NCBI RefSeq assembly: GCF_003574355.1
Contig: NZ_QWLB01000011.1
Location: forward strand, 1-64,000
Length of the DNA: 64,000 nucleotides
DNA from: Meiothermus granaticius NBRC 107808
GTDB lineage: Bacteria > Deinococcota > Deinococci > Deinococcales > Thermaceae
Direction of reading: 5' to 3'
The notes under the pieces: model-generated
The model's input: only the letters and a program-made list of their open reading frames with translations
Told to the model about the DNA's origin: nothing
Databases searched by the model: none
Position numbers and translations under genes: made by a program
Part shown: positions 8,645 to 17,253 of the stretch, in pieces
How positions within the stretch are numbered: the first letter of the stretch is position 1
Layout: every line of letters begins with the position of its first letter

Positions 8645-9535
8645 ATGAAGCGGATTGGGATTTTAGGGGTACCGATGGATCTGGGACAGGGGCGGCGTGG
8701 GGTGGATATGGGCCCCAGCGCCCTGCGCTATGCCCGGCTGCAGGAGGTTTTGGAGGGTTTGGGGCACTCGGTGCTGGACTATGGCGATGTGGATGTGCCG
8801 GTGGTGGAGAGCCTGCGCCCATCGGGGGGTGGGGGCCTGGTATACCTGGAGGCCATTCGCAAAGCCTGCCTCGAGACCATCGAAACCCTGGGCCAGATGA
8901 GCCCCGAGACCTTTCCGGTGGTTCTTGGGGGGGATCACTCCATTGCCATGGGCTCGGTGACCGGGGCCAGCCGGGGGGAGCGAGTCGGGGTGATCTGGGT
9001 GGACGCCCATGCGGACTTCAATACCCCTCAGACCAGCCCCAGCGGAAACATCCATGGGATGCCCCTGGCCCACCTTTGCGGCCTGGGGGATCCCCGGCTG
9101 GCCAACCTCGGTGCCGAAGGCCCTACGGTGCGCTTCGAGGACGTGGCCCTGATCGGGATCCGCAGCCTCGACCCCGGCGAGGTGGCGGTGTTGCGCGAGC
9201 ACGGGATGAGCGTTTACTCCATGAAGGAAATTGACCGCTTGCGCATCCCTGAGGTGGCGGCAGCGGTGCTCGAGCGCTTCCAGGGCTTCAGCCGGGTTCA
9301 TGTCTCCTTGGATGCTGATGTGCTAGACCCCGAGGTGGCGCCGGGGGTGGGTACGCCGGTTCCAGGGGGCCTGACCTACCGTGAGGCCCATCTGCTGATG
9401 GAGCTCTTTGCGGATGCCGGGATCGTAACCAGCCTGGATTTGGTCGAGGTTAACCCCATCCTCGACCGGGAAAACCGTACCGCCCGGATCATGGTCGAGC
9501 TGGCCAGCAGCTTGCTGGGGAAGAAAATCTACTGA
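8645..9535 (+). CDS. rocF: Arginase (ureohydrolase family)
   Basis: A 296-residue enzyme of the arginase/agmatinase family, which hydrolyses L-arginine to ornithine and urea using two Mn ions. All metal-binding signatures are visible: GGDHSIAMG near residue 97, DAHADFNTP near 119, and [20 protein letters not shown] near 222. The start ([27 protein letters not shown]) and the [19 protein letters not shown] segment are characteristic of arginase rather than agmatinase. It begins a plus-strand run with hisA, a membrane protein gene and recJ. Its upstream region holds a palindrome and TATAAA. Confidence 0.93.
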   Translation: MKRIGILGVPMDLGQGRRGVDMGPSALRYARLQEVLEGLGHSVLDYGDVDVPVVESLRPSGGGGLVYLEAIRKACLETIETLGQMSPETFPVVLGGDHSIAMGSVTGASRGERVGVIWVDAHADFNTPQTSPSGNIHGMPLAHLCGLGDPRLANLGAEGPTVRFEDVALIGIRSLDPGEVAVLREHGMSVYSMKEIDRLRIPEVAAAVLERFQGFSRVHVSLDADVLDPEVAPGVGTPVPGGLTYREAHLLMELFADAGIVTSLDLVEVNPILDRENRTARIMVELASSLLGKKIY

Positions 9536-9562
9536 AACCCGCCGAGTGTTAGAATCGCCGCT

Positions 9563-10270
9563 GTGCTGGTGATTCCTGCGGTGGACATTCAGAATGGGCG
9601 CGCGGTGCGGCTTTTCGAGGGGGACCCCGAGCGTGAGACGGTGTACTATGAGCGCCCCCTCGAGGCAGCCCTGCACTGGCAACAGCAAGGGGCCCGGTGG
9701 TTGCACATCGTTGATCTGGATGCGGCCACCGGGCGGGGTGAGAATCGCGTTCTGCTTGGGGAGATCGGTCGGCGGCTGGAGATCCCCTTGGAGATGGCGG
9801 GAGGCGTCCGCAGCCTCGAGGTGGCGCGGGAACTGCTGGGGTTGGGCGCAGCCCGAGTGGTGGTGGGCACTGCGGCGGTGAGGAACCCTAACGCCCTGGA
9901 TGCGATGCTGGAGGAGCTGGGGCCAGAAAAGGTGGTGGTGAGCCTGGATGCCCGGGGCCTCGAGGTGGTGGTCTCGGGCTGGGCGGAGGCCACCGCAGCG
10001 GATGTGCGTCCTCTGGCCGGGGAGATGTGGGCGCGGGGGGTGCGTACCCTGATTTACACCGATGTGCGCCGGGACGGAACCCTAACCGGGTTAGACCTCG
10101 CTACTGTGGAGCAGGTACGTCGGGCCTGGCCGGGCTTTTTGATTGCCGGTGGGGGGATCGCGTCCGATGCCGACCTCGAGGGGCTACAGCGCCTGGGGGT
10201 TGAGGGGGCCATCGCCGGGAAGGCCCTCTATGAGGGGAAAATTCAGCTCTCCCATTGGGTCGGCGGATGA
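9563..10270 (+). CDS. hisA: HisA, phosphoribosylformimino-AICAR ribotide isomerase
   Basis: A 235-residue TIM-barrel enzyme of histidine biosynthesis, converting ProFAR to PRFAR. It starts LVIPAVDIQNGRAVRL, with the catalytic Asp in AVDI. LHIVDLDAA near residue 50 and LIYTDVRRDGTLTG near 157 (second catalytic Asp) follow, then phosphate-binding glycine motifs AGGVRS near 79 and AGGGI near 194. The start is GTG at 9563, with a TAGAAT -10 box 7 bases before it, suggesting a leaderless transcript. No other his genes are in the window, so the pathway is scattered here. Confidence 0.95.
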   Translation: MLVIPAVDIQNGRAVRLFEGDPERETVYYERPLEAALHWQQQGARWLHIVDLDAATGRGENRVLLGEIGRRLEIPLEMAGGVRSLEVARELLGLGAARVVVGTAAVRNPNALDAMLEELGPEKVVVSLDARGLEVVVSGWAEATAADVRPLAGEMWARGVRTLIYTDVRRDGTLTGLDLATVEQVRRAWPGFLIAGGGIASDADLEGLQRLGVEGAIAGKALYEGKIQLSHWVGG

Positions 10271-10301
10271 ACCGCCTCCGGTTTGAGGTTAGACTGAGAG
10301 T

Positions 10302-10619
10302 ATGGCGATCCTCAACGGACTGGCGTTTCTCATCACCCTGGCGGTGGGGGTGGTGGTCTGGGCCATGTATACCTTTGAGCCAGGTCTCCTGCTGGGTACG
10401 CCGTGGGGAAGGGTTCATGTGGCTCTGCTGCTGGCGGGGGCGTTTTTGCTGGGTGGGGCGATGATGGGGATGTATGTGCTGGCGGGTTGGGTCACCTGCC
10501 GCACCCGTCTCAGCCGCTATGGGCGTGAGCTGCGCCAAGCCCGGGGGGAGCTGGACCGACTGAAGAAGCAGCAGATCCAAGAGGTTCCGGTAATCCCGGA
10601 TCGGGCTGAGCCGGGATAG
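10302..10619 (+). CDS. LapA-like (DUF1049) membrane protein
   Basis: A 105-residue protein with two transmembrane segments (about 4-26 and 40-63) followed by a charged helix (RLSRYGRELRQARGELDRLKKQQ, about 70-92, likely coiled coil). This fits the LapA/DUF1049 pattern of small inner-membrane proteins. The function in this group of bacteria is not established. TAGACT lies 6 bases before the ATG (10290-10295), so the gene probably has its own leaderless promoter. It ends 7 bases before recJ and is probably co-transcribed with it. Confidence 0.7.
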   Translation: MAILNGLAFLITLAVGVVVWAMYTFEPGLLLGTPWGRVHVALLLAGAFLLGGAMMGMYVLAGWVTCRTRLSRYGRELRQARGELDRLKKQQIQEVPVIPDRAEPG

Positions 10620-10626
10620 GGGGGTT

Positions 10627-12585
10627 ATGAACTGGCGTTTGCGCCCCTGGCCGCACATCTCGGAGCTGCGGCCCCTGGTGGAGCAGTTGGGAATACCGCC
10701 CCTGGCGGCGGCGGCCCTGTGGAACCGGGGGTTCCGCACGCTGGCCGACCTCGAGCCCCCCCTCGAGCTGCTCCGGCTGGAGAACCTCAAGGAAGCCGCA
10801 CTTCGGGTGTTGCAAGCCCTAGAGCGCGGCCAGCGCATCCGCATCCATGGGGACTATGACGCTGATGGCCTTACCGGAACCGCAATTCTGCTCTCCGGGT
10901 TGGGGGCTTTAGGGGCGGAGGTGCACGCGTTTATCCCGCATCGGCTCGAGGAGGGCTACGGGGTGTTGCCCAGCCGGGTTCCGGATCACCTGGAGGCCTG
11001 CGAGCTGTTCATTACGGTGGACTGCGGGATTTCCAACCATGCCGAGCTGAGGCTGCTGACCGAACAGGGGGTCTCGGTGATCGTCACCGATCACCACTCG
11101 CCCGGCCCCGTCCTGCCACCGGGGATGGTGGTGCACCCCATGCTCTCCCCTCGGCTGGAGGGCCAGCCCCACCCCACCGGTTCGGGGGTGGCGTTTTTGC
11201 TGCTGTGGCAGATTCACGAACTGCTGGGCAAGGATCCGCCCCTGGAATATGCCGACCTGGCCGCCATCGGCACGGTAGCCGATCTGGCCCCCCTACAGGG
11301 CTTTAATCGGGCCTTGGTCAAGGAGGGCCTGCGCCGCCTGCGCAATTCGGCCCACCTGGGCCTCCGGGTGCTGGCCGCGGAGCACTGCCGCGAGTTTAGC
11401 GCCAGCGAGATTGCCTTTCGTATCGCGCCCCGCATCAATGCGGCCAGCCGCTTGGGTCAGGCCGAGGTGGCCCTGCAGCTCCTCACCACCCAGGACATGC
11501 TCCAGGCCCGCCCCCTGGCCGAGTTCCTCTCTCAGCTCAATGCCCGGCGGCAGCGCATCGAAGAGGAGATGCTCGAGCGCATCTGGCCTACCCTCGAGCC
11601 CAGCGCTCCGGCCCTCGTGATCCACGACCCAGAGGGACACCCAGGGGTGATGGGCATTGTGGCCAGCCGGGTGTTGGAGCGCCACTACAAACCGGTCTTC
11701 ATCATCGCCGACGGCAAGGGCTCGGTGCGCTCCACGCCTGGCATCAGCGCGGTGGGGGCCTTGCGCTTGGCGGCCCCGCACCTCAAGCGTTTTGGGGGAC
11801 ACGCTGCGGCGGCAGGGTTTGCCATTGAAGAGCGGGAAATTCCTGCTTTTGCGGAGTTGATTCGGAACCATGTGGCGGGGTATCCGGTTCCGGTTCCCGA
11901 GATTTTGCTGGATGGGAGGTTGGAGGGGGAGGATCTGGCCGAACTCTATGCCGCGCTGCAGCATCTCGAGCCCTTAGGAGAGGGCAACCCCGAGCCCCTC
12001 TTTTACCTGCGGGGTCAGCCCGAGGCCGTCCGGTTGATGGGGGAGGGCCGGCACCTCAGTTTTCGCTTGGGTGGCCTGCGGGTGGTGAAGTGGAAAGATA
12101 ATGGGGAGCGGCTGCCAGTGGGGCCCATAGACCTGGCGGCGGGCCTGGTGCTTAACGAGTGGCAGGGGGAGCGCAGCCTCGAGCTGCGGGCAGCGGCCTA
12201 CCGTCCGGCCCAGCAGGAGCAGGAGGGCTGGGTGTGGCCGGTCCCCTTTCGCCAGGCCCTGCGCGAAGCCGTAGCCCAGCGGGCCCCGGTTTACGTCAAC
12301 CGGGAAGGGGAAGAGTGGTTTCGGGGCCAGGGGGTTGCAGCGGTAGGGCCGGAAGAGGCCGAGTACTGGTTTAGCCTCCCGCCCCAGCCAGTGCGGCGGG
12401 AGCGGGTTTGGCTGGCCCTCTCGGAGAAGGCCTTGGCTGGCCTGGAATCGGCATCCAAGGGGTTGCTTGCGGCCCTGGGTAGGCGGGTGGCCCAAGCCTA
12501 CCGGCAGGGCGAGGCCCTGGCCCTAGGCGAGAGCCTGGAGCGCTACTGGGAGGCGCTGGCGGAATGCGCCTCGGCAGTGGGTTGA
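10627..12585 (+). CDS. recJ: RecJ single-strand-specific 5'-3' exonuclease
   Basis: A 652-residue DHH-family nuclease used in recombination and mismatch/base-excision repair. Visible motifs are RIRIHGDYDADGLTGTAI near residue 70 (motif I), FITVDCGISN near 133, VTDHHSPG near 153 (DHH), and the DHHA1 domain ending RFGGHAAAAGFAI near 390 (GGH motif), followed by an OB-type domain and a C-terminal domain. The length fits Thermus/Deinococcus RecJ. A G-rich ribosome site precedes the ATG. Its last 43 bases overlap the convergent HD hydrolase gene. Confidence 0.95.
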   Translation: MNWRLRPWPHISELRPLVEQLGIPPLAAAALWNRGFRTLADLEPPLELLRLENLKEAALRVLQALERGQRIRIHGDYDADGLTGTAILLSGLGALGAEVHAFIPHRLEEGYGVLPSRVPDHLEACELFITVDCGISNHAELRLLTEQGVSVIVTDHHSPGPVLPPGMVVHPMLSPRLEGQPHPTGSGVAFLLLWQIHELLGKDPPLEYADLAAIGTVADLAPLQGFNRALVKEGLRRLRNSAHLGLRVLAAEHCREFSASEIAFRIAPRINAASRLGQAEVALQLLTTQDMLQARPLAEFLSQLNARRQRIEEEMLERIWPTLEPSAPALVIHDPEGHPGVMGIVASRVLERHYKPVFIIADGKGSVRSTPGISAVGALRLAAPHLKRFGGHAAAAGFAIEEREIPAFAELIRNHVAGYPVPVPEILLDGRLEGEDLAELYAALQHLEPLGEGNPEPLFYLRGQPEAVRLMGEGRHLSFRLGGLRVVKWKDNGERLPVGPIDLAAGLVLNEWQGERSLELRAAAYRPAQQEQEGWVWPVPFRQALREAVAQRAPVYVNREGEEWFRGQGVAAVGPEEAEYWFSLPPQPVRRERVWLALSEKALAGLESASKGLLAALGRRVAQAYRQGEALALGESLERYWEALAECASAVG

Positions 12586-13211
12586 GCCAGGGCTTCGAGC
12601 TCCTGCTGCAGGTTCTCGCGGGCAGTTGGCTCGAGGCGCGCGAAGGCTTCGGTTTGATAGATGCGCTCGCGAGACAGAAACGTTTGCAATACCTGAGCCC
12701 GGCGCTCCCGGAACAGCGCCTCGGGAACCCAAGCGTACTCCTGCCGGATGGCCTGGGCATACGCCCGGTAGGTCTTGGGTTCGGCCCCCAGAATGGCCAG
12801 GTCAGCATCCAGAAACAAAGCGGTATCGGGGTCTTCTGACCGATGGTTTTGCGTGGCCAGGATGATCTGGGTAACCTTCTGGATAAGCGCGGGTTCTGCT
12901 CCCAGGCGCTCCAGGCTCTCCTGGGCCAGCCCTGCGCTCTGGGCCTCGTTGTCGGCGCGGGTGGGGTCGTAGACGGCATCGTGGAACCAGACCGCAAACT
13001 CCAGGTGGGGCTTGGCCGGCAATAGCCCTAGCAGCGTGTCCAGGTGGGCCAGATTGTGATAGAAGCGCTGCGGTTCGGTGTGGCGGATGAGCAGATCGTC
13101 GAGCAGGGAGAAATGCGCTGCGGGATCCATCCCGAGCGATTGGAGCAGGGCGTTCCAGCGGCCGATCAGCCGCTTGCGGCCTCCGTGAGGGAGCCTGAAA
13201 CCCGGCTCCAT
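12543..13211 (-). CDS. HD-superfamily metal-dependent phosphohydrolase
   Basis: A 222-residue soluble protein. Metal-binding residues appear as FYHNLAHLDTLL near residue 50 and WFHDAVYDPTRADNEAQSA near 75-93 (HD pair), then an Asp-containing FLDADLAILG near 131. This matches the predicted HD phosphohydrolase family of COG4339 type, whose substrate is unknown. The ATG follows the valS stop after two bases, so it is translated from the valS transcript and should be under the same T-box control. The 3' end runs 43 bases into recJ on the opposite strand. Confidence 0.85.
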   Translation of the reverse strand: MEPGFRLPHGGRKRLIGRWNALLQSLGMDPAAHFSLLDDLLIRHTEPQRFYHNLAHLDTLLGLLPAKPHLEFAVWFHDAVYDPTRADNEAQSAGLAQESLERLGAEPALIQKVTQIILATQNHRSEDPDTALFLDADLAILGAEPKTYRAYAQAIRQEYAWVPEALFRERRAQVLQTFLSRERIYQTEAFARLEPTARENLQQELEALAQPTAEAHSASASQ

Positions 13212-13213
13212 GG

Positions 13214-15862
13214 CTACCCCAGCCGCTCGAGGTTTTGCCGGATGCGCTCGAGCTGAGCCCTGTTCTCGGCTAGCCGCTCCCGCTCCGCCTGCACTACCGC
13301 CGGGTCGGCCCGCTCGACAAAGCCAGGGTTGGCCAGTTTTTTCTGTCCCTGTTCGACCTGCTTTTCCAGCTCGGCCAGGCGCTTCTTTTGGCGTTCCAGA
13401 AAGCTGCTCAGGTCGCCTTCGGGCTGGAGGTAGACGGTGGTGCTGGGGGTCACCTGGGCAATGGCTTTTTCGGGGCTGCCCAGCGAGGCTTCGGCCCGGC
13501 CCAGGAAGCGGAACAGGGCCAGGTTTTCCATCACCAGCTGGGCCCCTGGGCCTTCTAGCTGTACCGCTACCTCTTGCTGCGGGGCAATGCCCAACTCGGC
13601 CCGCAGGTTGCGGGTGGCGGTGATGGTTTCTTGCAGGGTCTCGAAGGCTTTCTCGGCCTCTGGATCGCGCTCACCTGCGGTGGGCCAGTCCTGCAGGGCC
13701 AGTTGCCGGGGGTCGCCGGTCAGGGTTTCGTACAGCTCCGAGGTGATGAAGGGCATGATGGGGTGCAGCAGCTTGAGCAGCGCCGCCAGGGTGGATTCCA
13801 GGGTCTGGCGGGTGGCCTGGTTGCCCTCGCGCAGAGCCGGTTTGGCCGCCTCCAGATACCAGTCGCAGAACTCACTCCAGACCAGCTCGTACACCAGCCG
13901 GGCGGCCCGGCCCAGATCGAAGGCTTCGTAGGCTTCGGTGATTTCGGCGATACCCCGGTTGAGGCGGGAAATCATCCAGCGGTCGGCCAGGGTGGGCCGG
14001 TGGCTTGTGGCCTGTGGTGCGGGGCTGGCCGAGGCACTCTCCGGGCTCTGCTGCATCAGCACGAAGCGGGTGGCGTTGTAGAGCTTGTTGGCAAAGTTGC
14101 GACCCTGCTCGTAGCGGCGTTCGTCGTGGCGGATGTCCTGGCCGCCGGTGGCCAGGTAGTCCCAGGCGAAGCGGCAGGCGTCGGCCCCGTATTTGTCGAT
14201 CAGCTCGAGCGGGTCTATGCCGTTGCCCTTACTCTTGGACATCTTCTGGCCCCTGGCATCCAGGTACAGCCCGTGCAGCACGATGGTATGGAAGGGGGCC
14301 TGGCCGGTGAACTGATAGCCTGACATCTGCATCCGGGCCACCCAGAAAAAGATGATGTCGTAGCCGGTCACCAGCACGTCGGTGGGGTAATACTTGCTCA
14401 GGTCTGGGGTCTCATCGGGCCAGCCCAGGGTGGAGAAGGGCCACAGCGCCGAGCTGAACCAGGTGTCGAACACGTCCGGGTCGCGCCGCAGGTTCAGGTG
14501 GGCGTAGCGGGGGTCCTGGTCGCAGTCTAGGTCGGGGTTCTCCAGGTCGGGCACATACACGTTGCCCGCCTCGTCGTACCAGGCCGGAATCTGGTGGCCC
14601 CACCAGAGCTGCCGGGCCACCGCCCAGTCCTTGATGTTCTCGAGCCAGTCGCGGTTGACCTTCTCCCAGCGCTCGGGCACAAAGCGCATCTCGCCCCTGT
14701 CCAGGCCCGCCAGCACCTTTTCGGCCACCGGCTTCATGCGCACAAACCACTGCTCCAGCAGCATGGGCTCCACCGGGGCCTTGGTGCGGTCGGAGTAGCC
14801 CAGGGCAATGGTGTAGTCCCGGATTTCGCGGATGTGCCCGGCCTCTTCCAGAGCCTGCACCACGGCTTTACGGGCCTGGAAGCGCTCTTTTCCCCGGAAG
14901 GCTTCGGGCACCAGCTCTCCCGTCAGGCGGCCTTGCAGGTCAATCACGCTGGGCATCTCCAGGCCGTGGCGCTGCCCGATTTCAAAGTCGGTAGGGTCGT
15001 GGGCCGGGGTAATTTTCAGCGCCCCGGTGCCGAAGTCGGTCAAGACCGCTTCATCGGCGATGATGGGAATGTAGCGCTCGGTCAGCGGGATGCGGGCCTT
15101 CTGGCCCACGAGGTGCCGGTAGCGCTCATCGGTGGGGTTCACCGCGATGGCCACATCGGCAAAGATGGTCTCGGGGCGCACGGTGGCAATCTGAATCTCG
15201 CCCCCCTGTTCCAACGGGTAGGCCAGGGTGTAGAGCTTGCCGGGGGTGGGCTCTACGTTGACCTCGAGGTCGCTCACCACGGTCTGGGCCACCGGGTCCC
15301 AGTTCACGATGCGCTTACCCCGGTAGGCCAGGCCCTGGTGGTAGTAGGCCACAAAGCTCCGCCGCACCGCGCGGGAGAGCCCCTCGTCCATGGTGAAGCG
15401 CTCGCGGCTCCAGTCGCAGGAGGCCCCGATGCGGCGCAACTGATGAAGGATGGTGCCACCGTTTTTCTCCTTGAAGGCCCAGACCCGCTCCAAGAACTTC
15501 TCGCGGCCTAGGTCGTGGCGGGAAAGCCCTTCCTGGGCCAGTTCCTTTTCCACCAGCACCTGGGTGGTGATGCCGGCGTGGTCGGTGCCGGGCAGGTATA
15601 GAGCCTCGTAGCCCTGCATGCGCTTGAAGCGGATGATGGTGTCGATGATGGTGTTGTCCAGGGCGTGCCCCAGGTGCAGGTTGCCGGTCACGTTGGGCGG
15701 GGGAATCACGATGGTAAAGGGGCCTTTGCCCTTGCCCGCATTGAGTTCGGGCTTGAGGGGGTTGCTGGCCCATTCCTGGCCCCAGCGCGGTTCCACCGTC
15801 TGGGGGTCGTAGGTTTTGGGCAGTTCTTTGGACGGGGCAGGGTTCGGCTGGTTGTTGCTCAT
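13214..15862 (-). CDS. valS: Valyl-tRNA synthetase
   Basis: An 882-residue class I synthetase that charges tRNA-Val. The HIGH motif appears in PPPNVTGNLHLGHAL near residue 48 and KMSKS in GQKMSKSKGNGID near 530. The CP1 editing domain lies between them, followed by an anticodon-binding domain and a C-terminal coiled-coil arm (from about 810, ending with Leu/Gln/Arg-rich heptads). The start MSNNQPNPAP at 15862 was chosen; in-frame codons upstream fall inside the T-box leader. Expression is predicted to be controlled by the T-box at 15905-16170. An HD hydrolase gene follows in the same operon. Confidence 0.97.
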   Translation of the reverse strand: MSNNQPNPAPSKELPKTYDPQTVEPRWGQEWASNPLKPELNAGKGKGPFTIVIPPPNVTGNLHLGHALDNTIIDTIIRFKRMQGYEALYLPGTDHAGITTQVLVEKELAQEGLSRHDLGREKFLERVWAFKEKNGGTILHQLRRIGASCDWSRERFTMDEGLSRAVRRSFVAYYHQGLAYRGKRIVNWDPVAQTVVSDLEVNVEPTPGKLYTLAYPLEQGGEIQIATVRPETIFADVAIAVNPTDERYRHLVGQKARIPLTERYIPIIADEAVLTDFGTGALKITPAHDPTDFEIGQRHGLEMPSVIDLQGRLTGELVPEAFRGKERFQARKAVVQALEEAGHIREIRDYTIALGYSDRTKAPVEPMLLEQWFVRMKPVAEKVLAGLDRGEMRFVPERWEKVNRDWLENIKDWAVARQLWWGHQIPAWYDEAGNVYVPDLENPDLDCDQDPRYAHLNLRRDPDVFDTWFSSALWPFSTLGWPDETPDLSKYYPTDVLVTGYDIIFFWVARMQMSGYQFTGQAPFHTIVLHGLYLDARGQKMSKSKGNGIDPLELIDKYGADACRFAWDYLATGGQDIRHDERRYEQGRNFANKLYNATRFVLMQQSPESASASPAPQATSHRPTLADRWMISRLNRGIAEITEAYEAFDLGRAARLVYELVWSEFCDWYLEAAKPALREGNQATRQTLESTLAALLKLLHPIMPFITSELYETLTGDPRQLALQDWPTAGERDPEAEKAFETLQETITATRNLRAELGIAPQQEVAVQLEGPGAQLVMENLALFRFLGRAEASLGSPEKAIAQVTPSTTVYLQPEGDLSSFLERQKKRLAELEKQVEQGQKKLANPGFVERADPAVVQAERERLAENRAQLERIRQNLERLG

Positions 15863-15904
15863 AGGTGCTCCTCGAGGCGGACTGGAAAGGGCTTGGGTTA
15901 AAAT

Positions 15905-16170
15905 TGAAACGCCCGCGCAAACTTTTGTGCACGGACGAGGATTACCCCGCGGTACCACCGCGCTTCCTGGGGACGTTGAGCCTCAACGCACCACAGGCGC
16001 TCGAGTTGTGCTGTTACGGGCACCCCCGGCAGGCTCTACGCTCCAGGAGGGAGTTTCTTCCTGCGGGCTCGCGGGCGACGTTCGGTTTTCCTGTTCCCTG
16101 AGCGCCCTCTCAGCCGGTGGAGCGCCCTCTCTGGTGGGCCTGGAAAGCCTACTCTTCCCGGTCAAAGCCC
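15905..16170 (-). promoter_or_regulatory. T-box riboswitch (valine type) in the valS leader
   Basis: Read on the minus strand, the leader carries the T-box core GGTGGTACCGCG (15948-15959), an AGTA element and an AGAGAG/GCTGAGAG region in stem I, and a candidate specifier loop GAACGTCG with GTC, a Val codon, at 16077-16079. UGGU in the T-box can pair with the tRNA 3' end ACCA, matching an A73 discriminator. A competing terminator stem follows at 15910-15937. A TATACT -10 box (16177-16182) sits just upstream, directly after the previous gene's stop. The leader fills the whole 333-base gap 15863-16195. Binding of uncharged tRNA-Val should favour antitermination. Confidence 0.92.
15910..15937 (-). 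terminator. T-box terminator stem before valS
   Basis: On the minus strand CGTCCGTGC and GCGCGGGCG pair over nine positions (two G-U) around a 10-base loop, followed by TTTCAATTTT. The 5' arm lies just past the T-box core GGTGGTACCGCG, as expected for a stem that competes with the antiterminator. Confidence 0.75.
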
Positions 16171-16195
16171 GGAAATAGTATACAACAGGCCGGCT

Positions 16196-17206
16196 TTACC
16201 GGGAGCAGCCCAGGTTTTTGATCGGTCCGGGCTGGACGGCCTGATACCCCATCTGACCGGCCTCGGCCTCGCCGCTCATCCGCACCAGAAGGGCCCTGCT
16301 GAGGTCTGGCTCGAGGCTGCGGCTGTGTAGGGTGAGCCATCCGCCCGCTGTGACTGGGGCGACATCGGCCACGCGGGGCTCGAGCGCGGGCTGAATTGCT
16401 CCATCCGGCCCAATCCCCACCTCGGGCCGGGCCTGGGGGAGCAGCAGGGCGTACACTGTGCCGGGGGGATCCCCCACCCTAAGCCGATAGGCGCAGGGGC
16501 CTCGGCTGCGAAACAGACTGGGCCCTGCTTGTACCCCCAGCACGCTCCGGCGGGCCAGGTAGGCATAAACCGAGTATGGGTCTACCGGCCCGCGCAGGCG
16601 CAGGGTTATCCCGCCCACCTGCAGTACCGGATGGTCCCAGCCCGAAAGCCGGAAGGATAGCCCCGCCTGGGCCGCGCTTCGCACCAGGTCGTCGAAGGGC
16701 AGGTACTCCCGATCGTTTTGCAGCACCACCCGGGCAAACAGCGACCCTGAGGGCAGGGGAAGCTCAACCAGATCTACGCTCCAGATGCGGATCCGCCCGA
16801 TCTGCACCCCCTGCTGCTCCAGCTCGGCGCTCACCGCCTCGAGCCCCACCAAGGTGGGCAGGGCGGTGCCGGGAGCGTCCAACTGCCAAGGTATCGCGCC
16901 CACAGCCGGCAGTGCCTTGGGCCAGAGCAGGGCGAGGCTCAGCAGCAAACCCAGGAGGCCCAGGGGTGGCCACAGCCGAGGCAGCAGGTAGACCCCGCGC
17001 ATCCCCGCCCCTACGGCCTCCGGGCTCCCCAGTTCGGCTAAGGCCTGGAGGGCAGCCTGCTCGGGGGAGAGCCCGCTCAGGCACAGCTCGTCTACCCGCA
17101 GGTGGAAATGCCCTTCCAGCTCAGCCCGCACCAGCCGCCGCTCCTTGCCCCATAAGCCCCGGGTGGCGCGGCGCAGGTAGGCCTCGAGCGAGGGATGGGG
17201 GGGCAT
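16196..17206 (-). CDS. HAAS-domain membrane protein with exported C-terminal domain
   Basis: A 336-residue protein. Residues 1-65 form a cytoplasmic helical HAAS/permease-prefix type domain (WGKERRLVRAELEGHFHLRVDE, then SPEQAALQALAELGSPEAVG). One transmembrane segment follows (about 78-98), then an extracytoplasmic domain. That domain is clearly collinear with the protein of the next gene upstream in the operon: IPW start, RVVLQND..FDDL, DPPGTVYAL, LVRMSG, and two Cys at matching places (GPCAY and the C-terminal LGCSR). HAAS domains typically accompany PadR regulators, as here. Function unknown. Its stop lies about 14 bases before the valS -10 box. Confidence 0.7.
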   Translation of the reverse strand: MPPHPSLEAYLRRATRGLWGKERRLVRAELEGHFHLRVDELCLSGLSPEQAALQALAELGSPEAVGAGMRGVYLLPRLWPPLGLLGLLLSLALLWPKALPAVGAIPWQLDAPGTALPTLVGLEAVSAELEQQGVQIGRIRIWSVDLVELPLPSGSLFARVVLQNDREYLPFDDLVRSAAQAGLSFRLSGWDHPVLQVGGITLRLRGPVDPYSVYAYLARRSVLGVQAGPSLFRSRGPCAYRLRVGDPPGTVYALLLPQARPEVGIGPDGAIQPALEPRVADVAPVTAGGWLTLHSRSLEPDLSRALLVRMSGEAEAGQMGYQAVQPGPIKNLGCSR

Positions 17207-17253
17207 AGGTGAAGTGTACCGCTGCTGACCTAGGGGATGGGCCGGATGCCGCG

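Noticed and set aside
14594-15511. A 305-codon plus-strand frame opposite valS
   Set aside because: Antisense shadow; valS motifs are intact on the other strand.
16149-16340. Small open frames inside the valS leader
   Set aside because: The region is occupied by the T-box RNA; no start signals are present.
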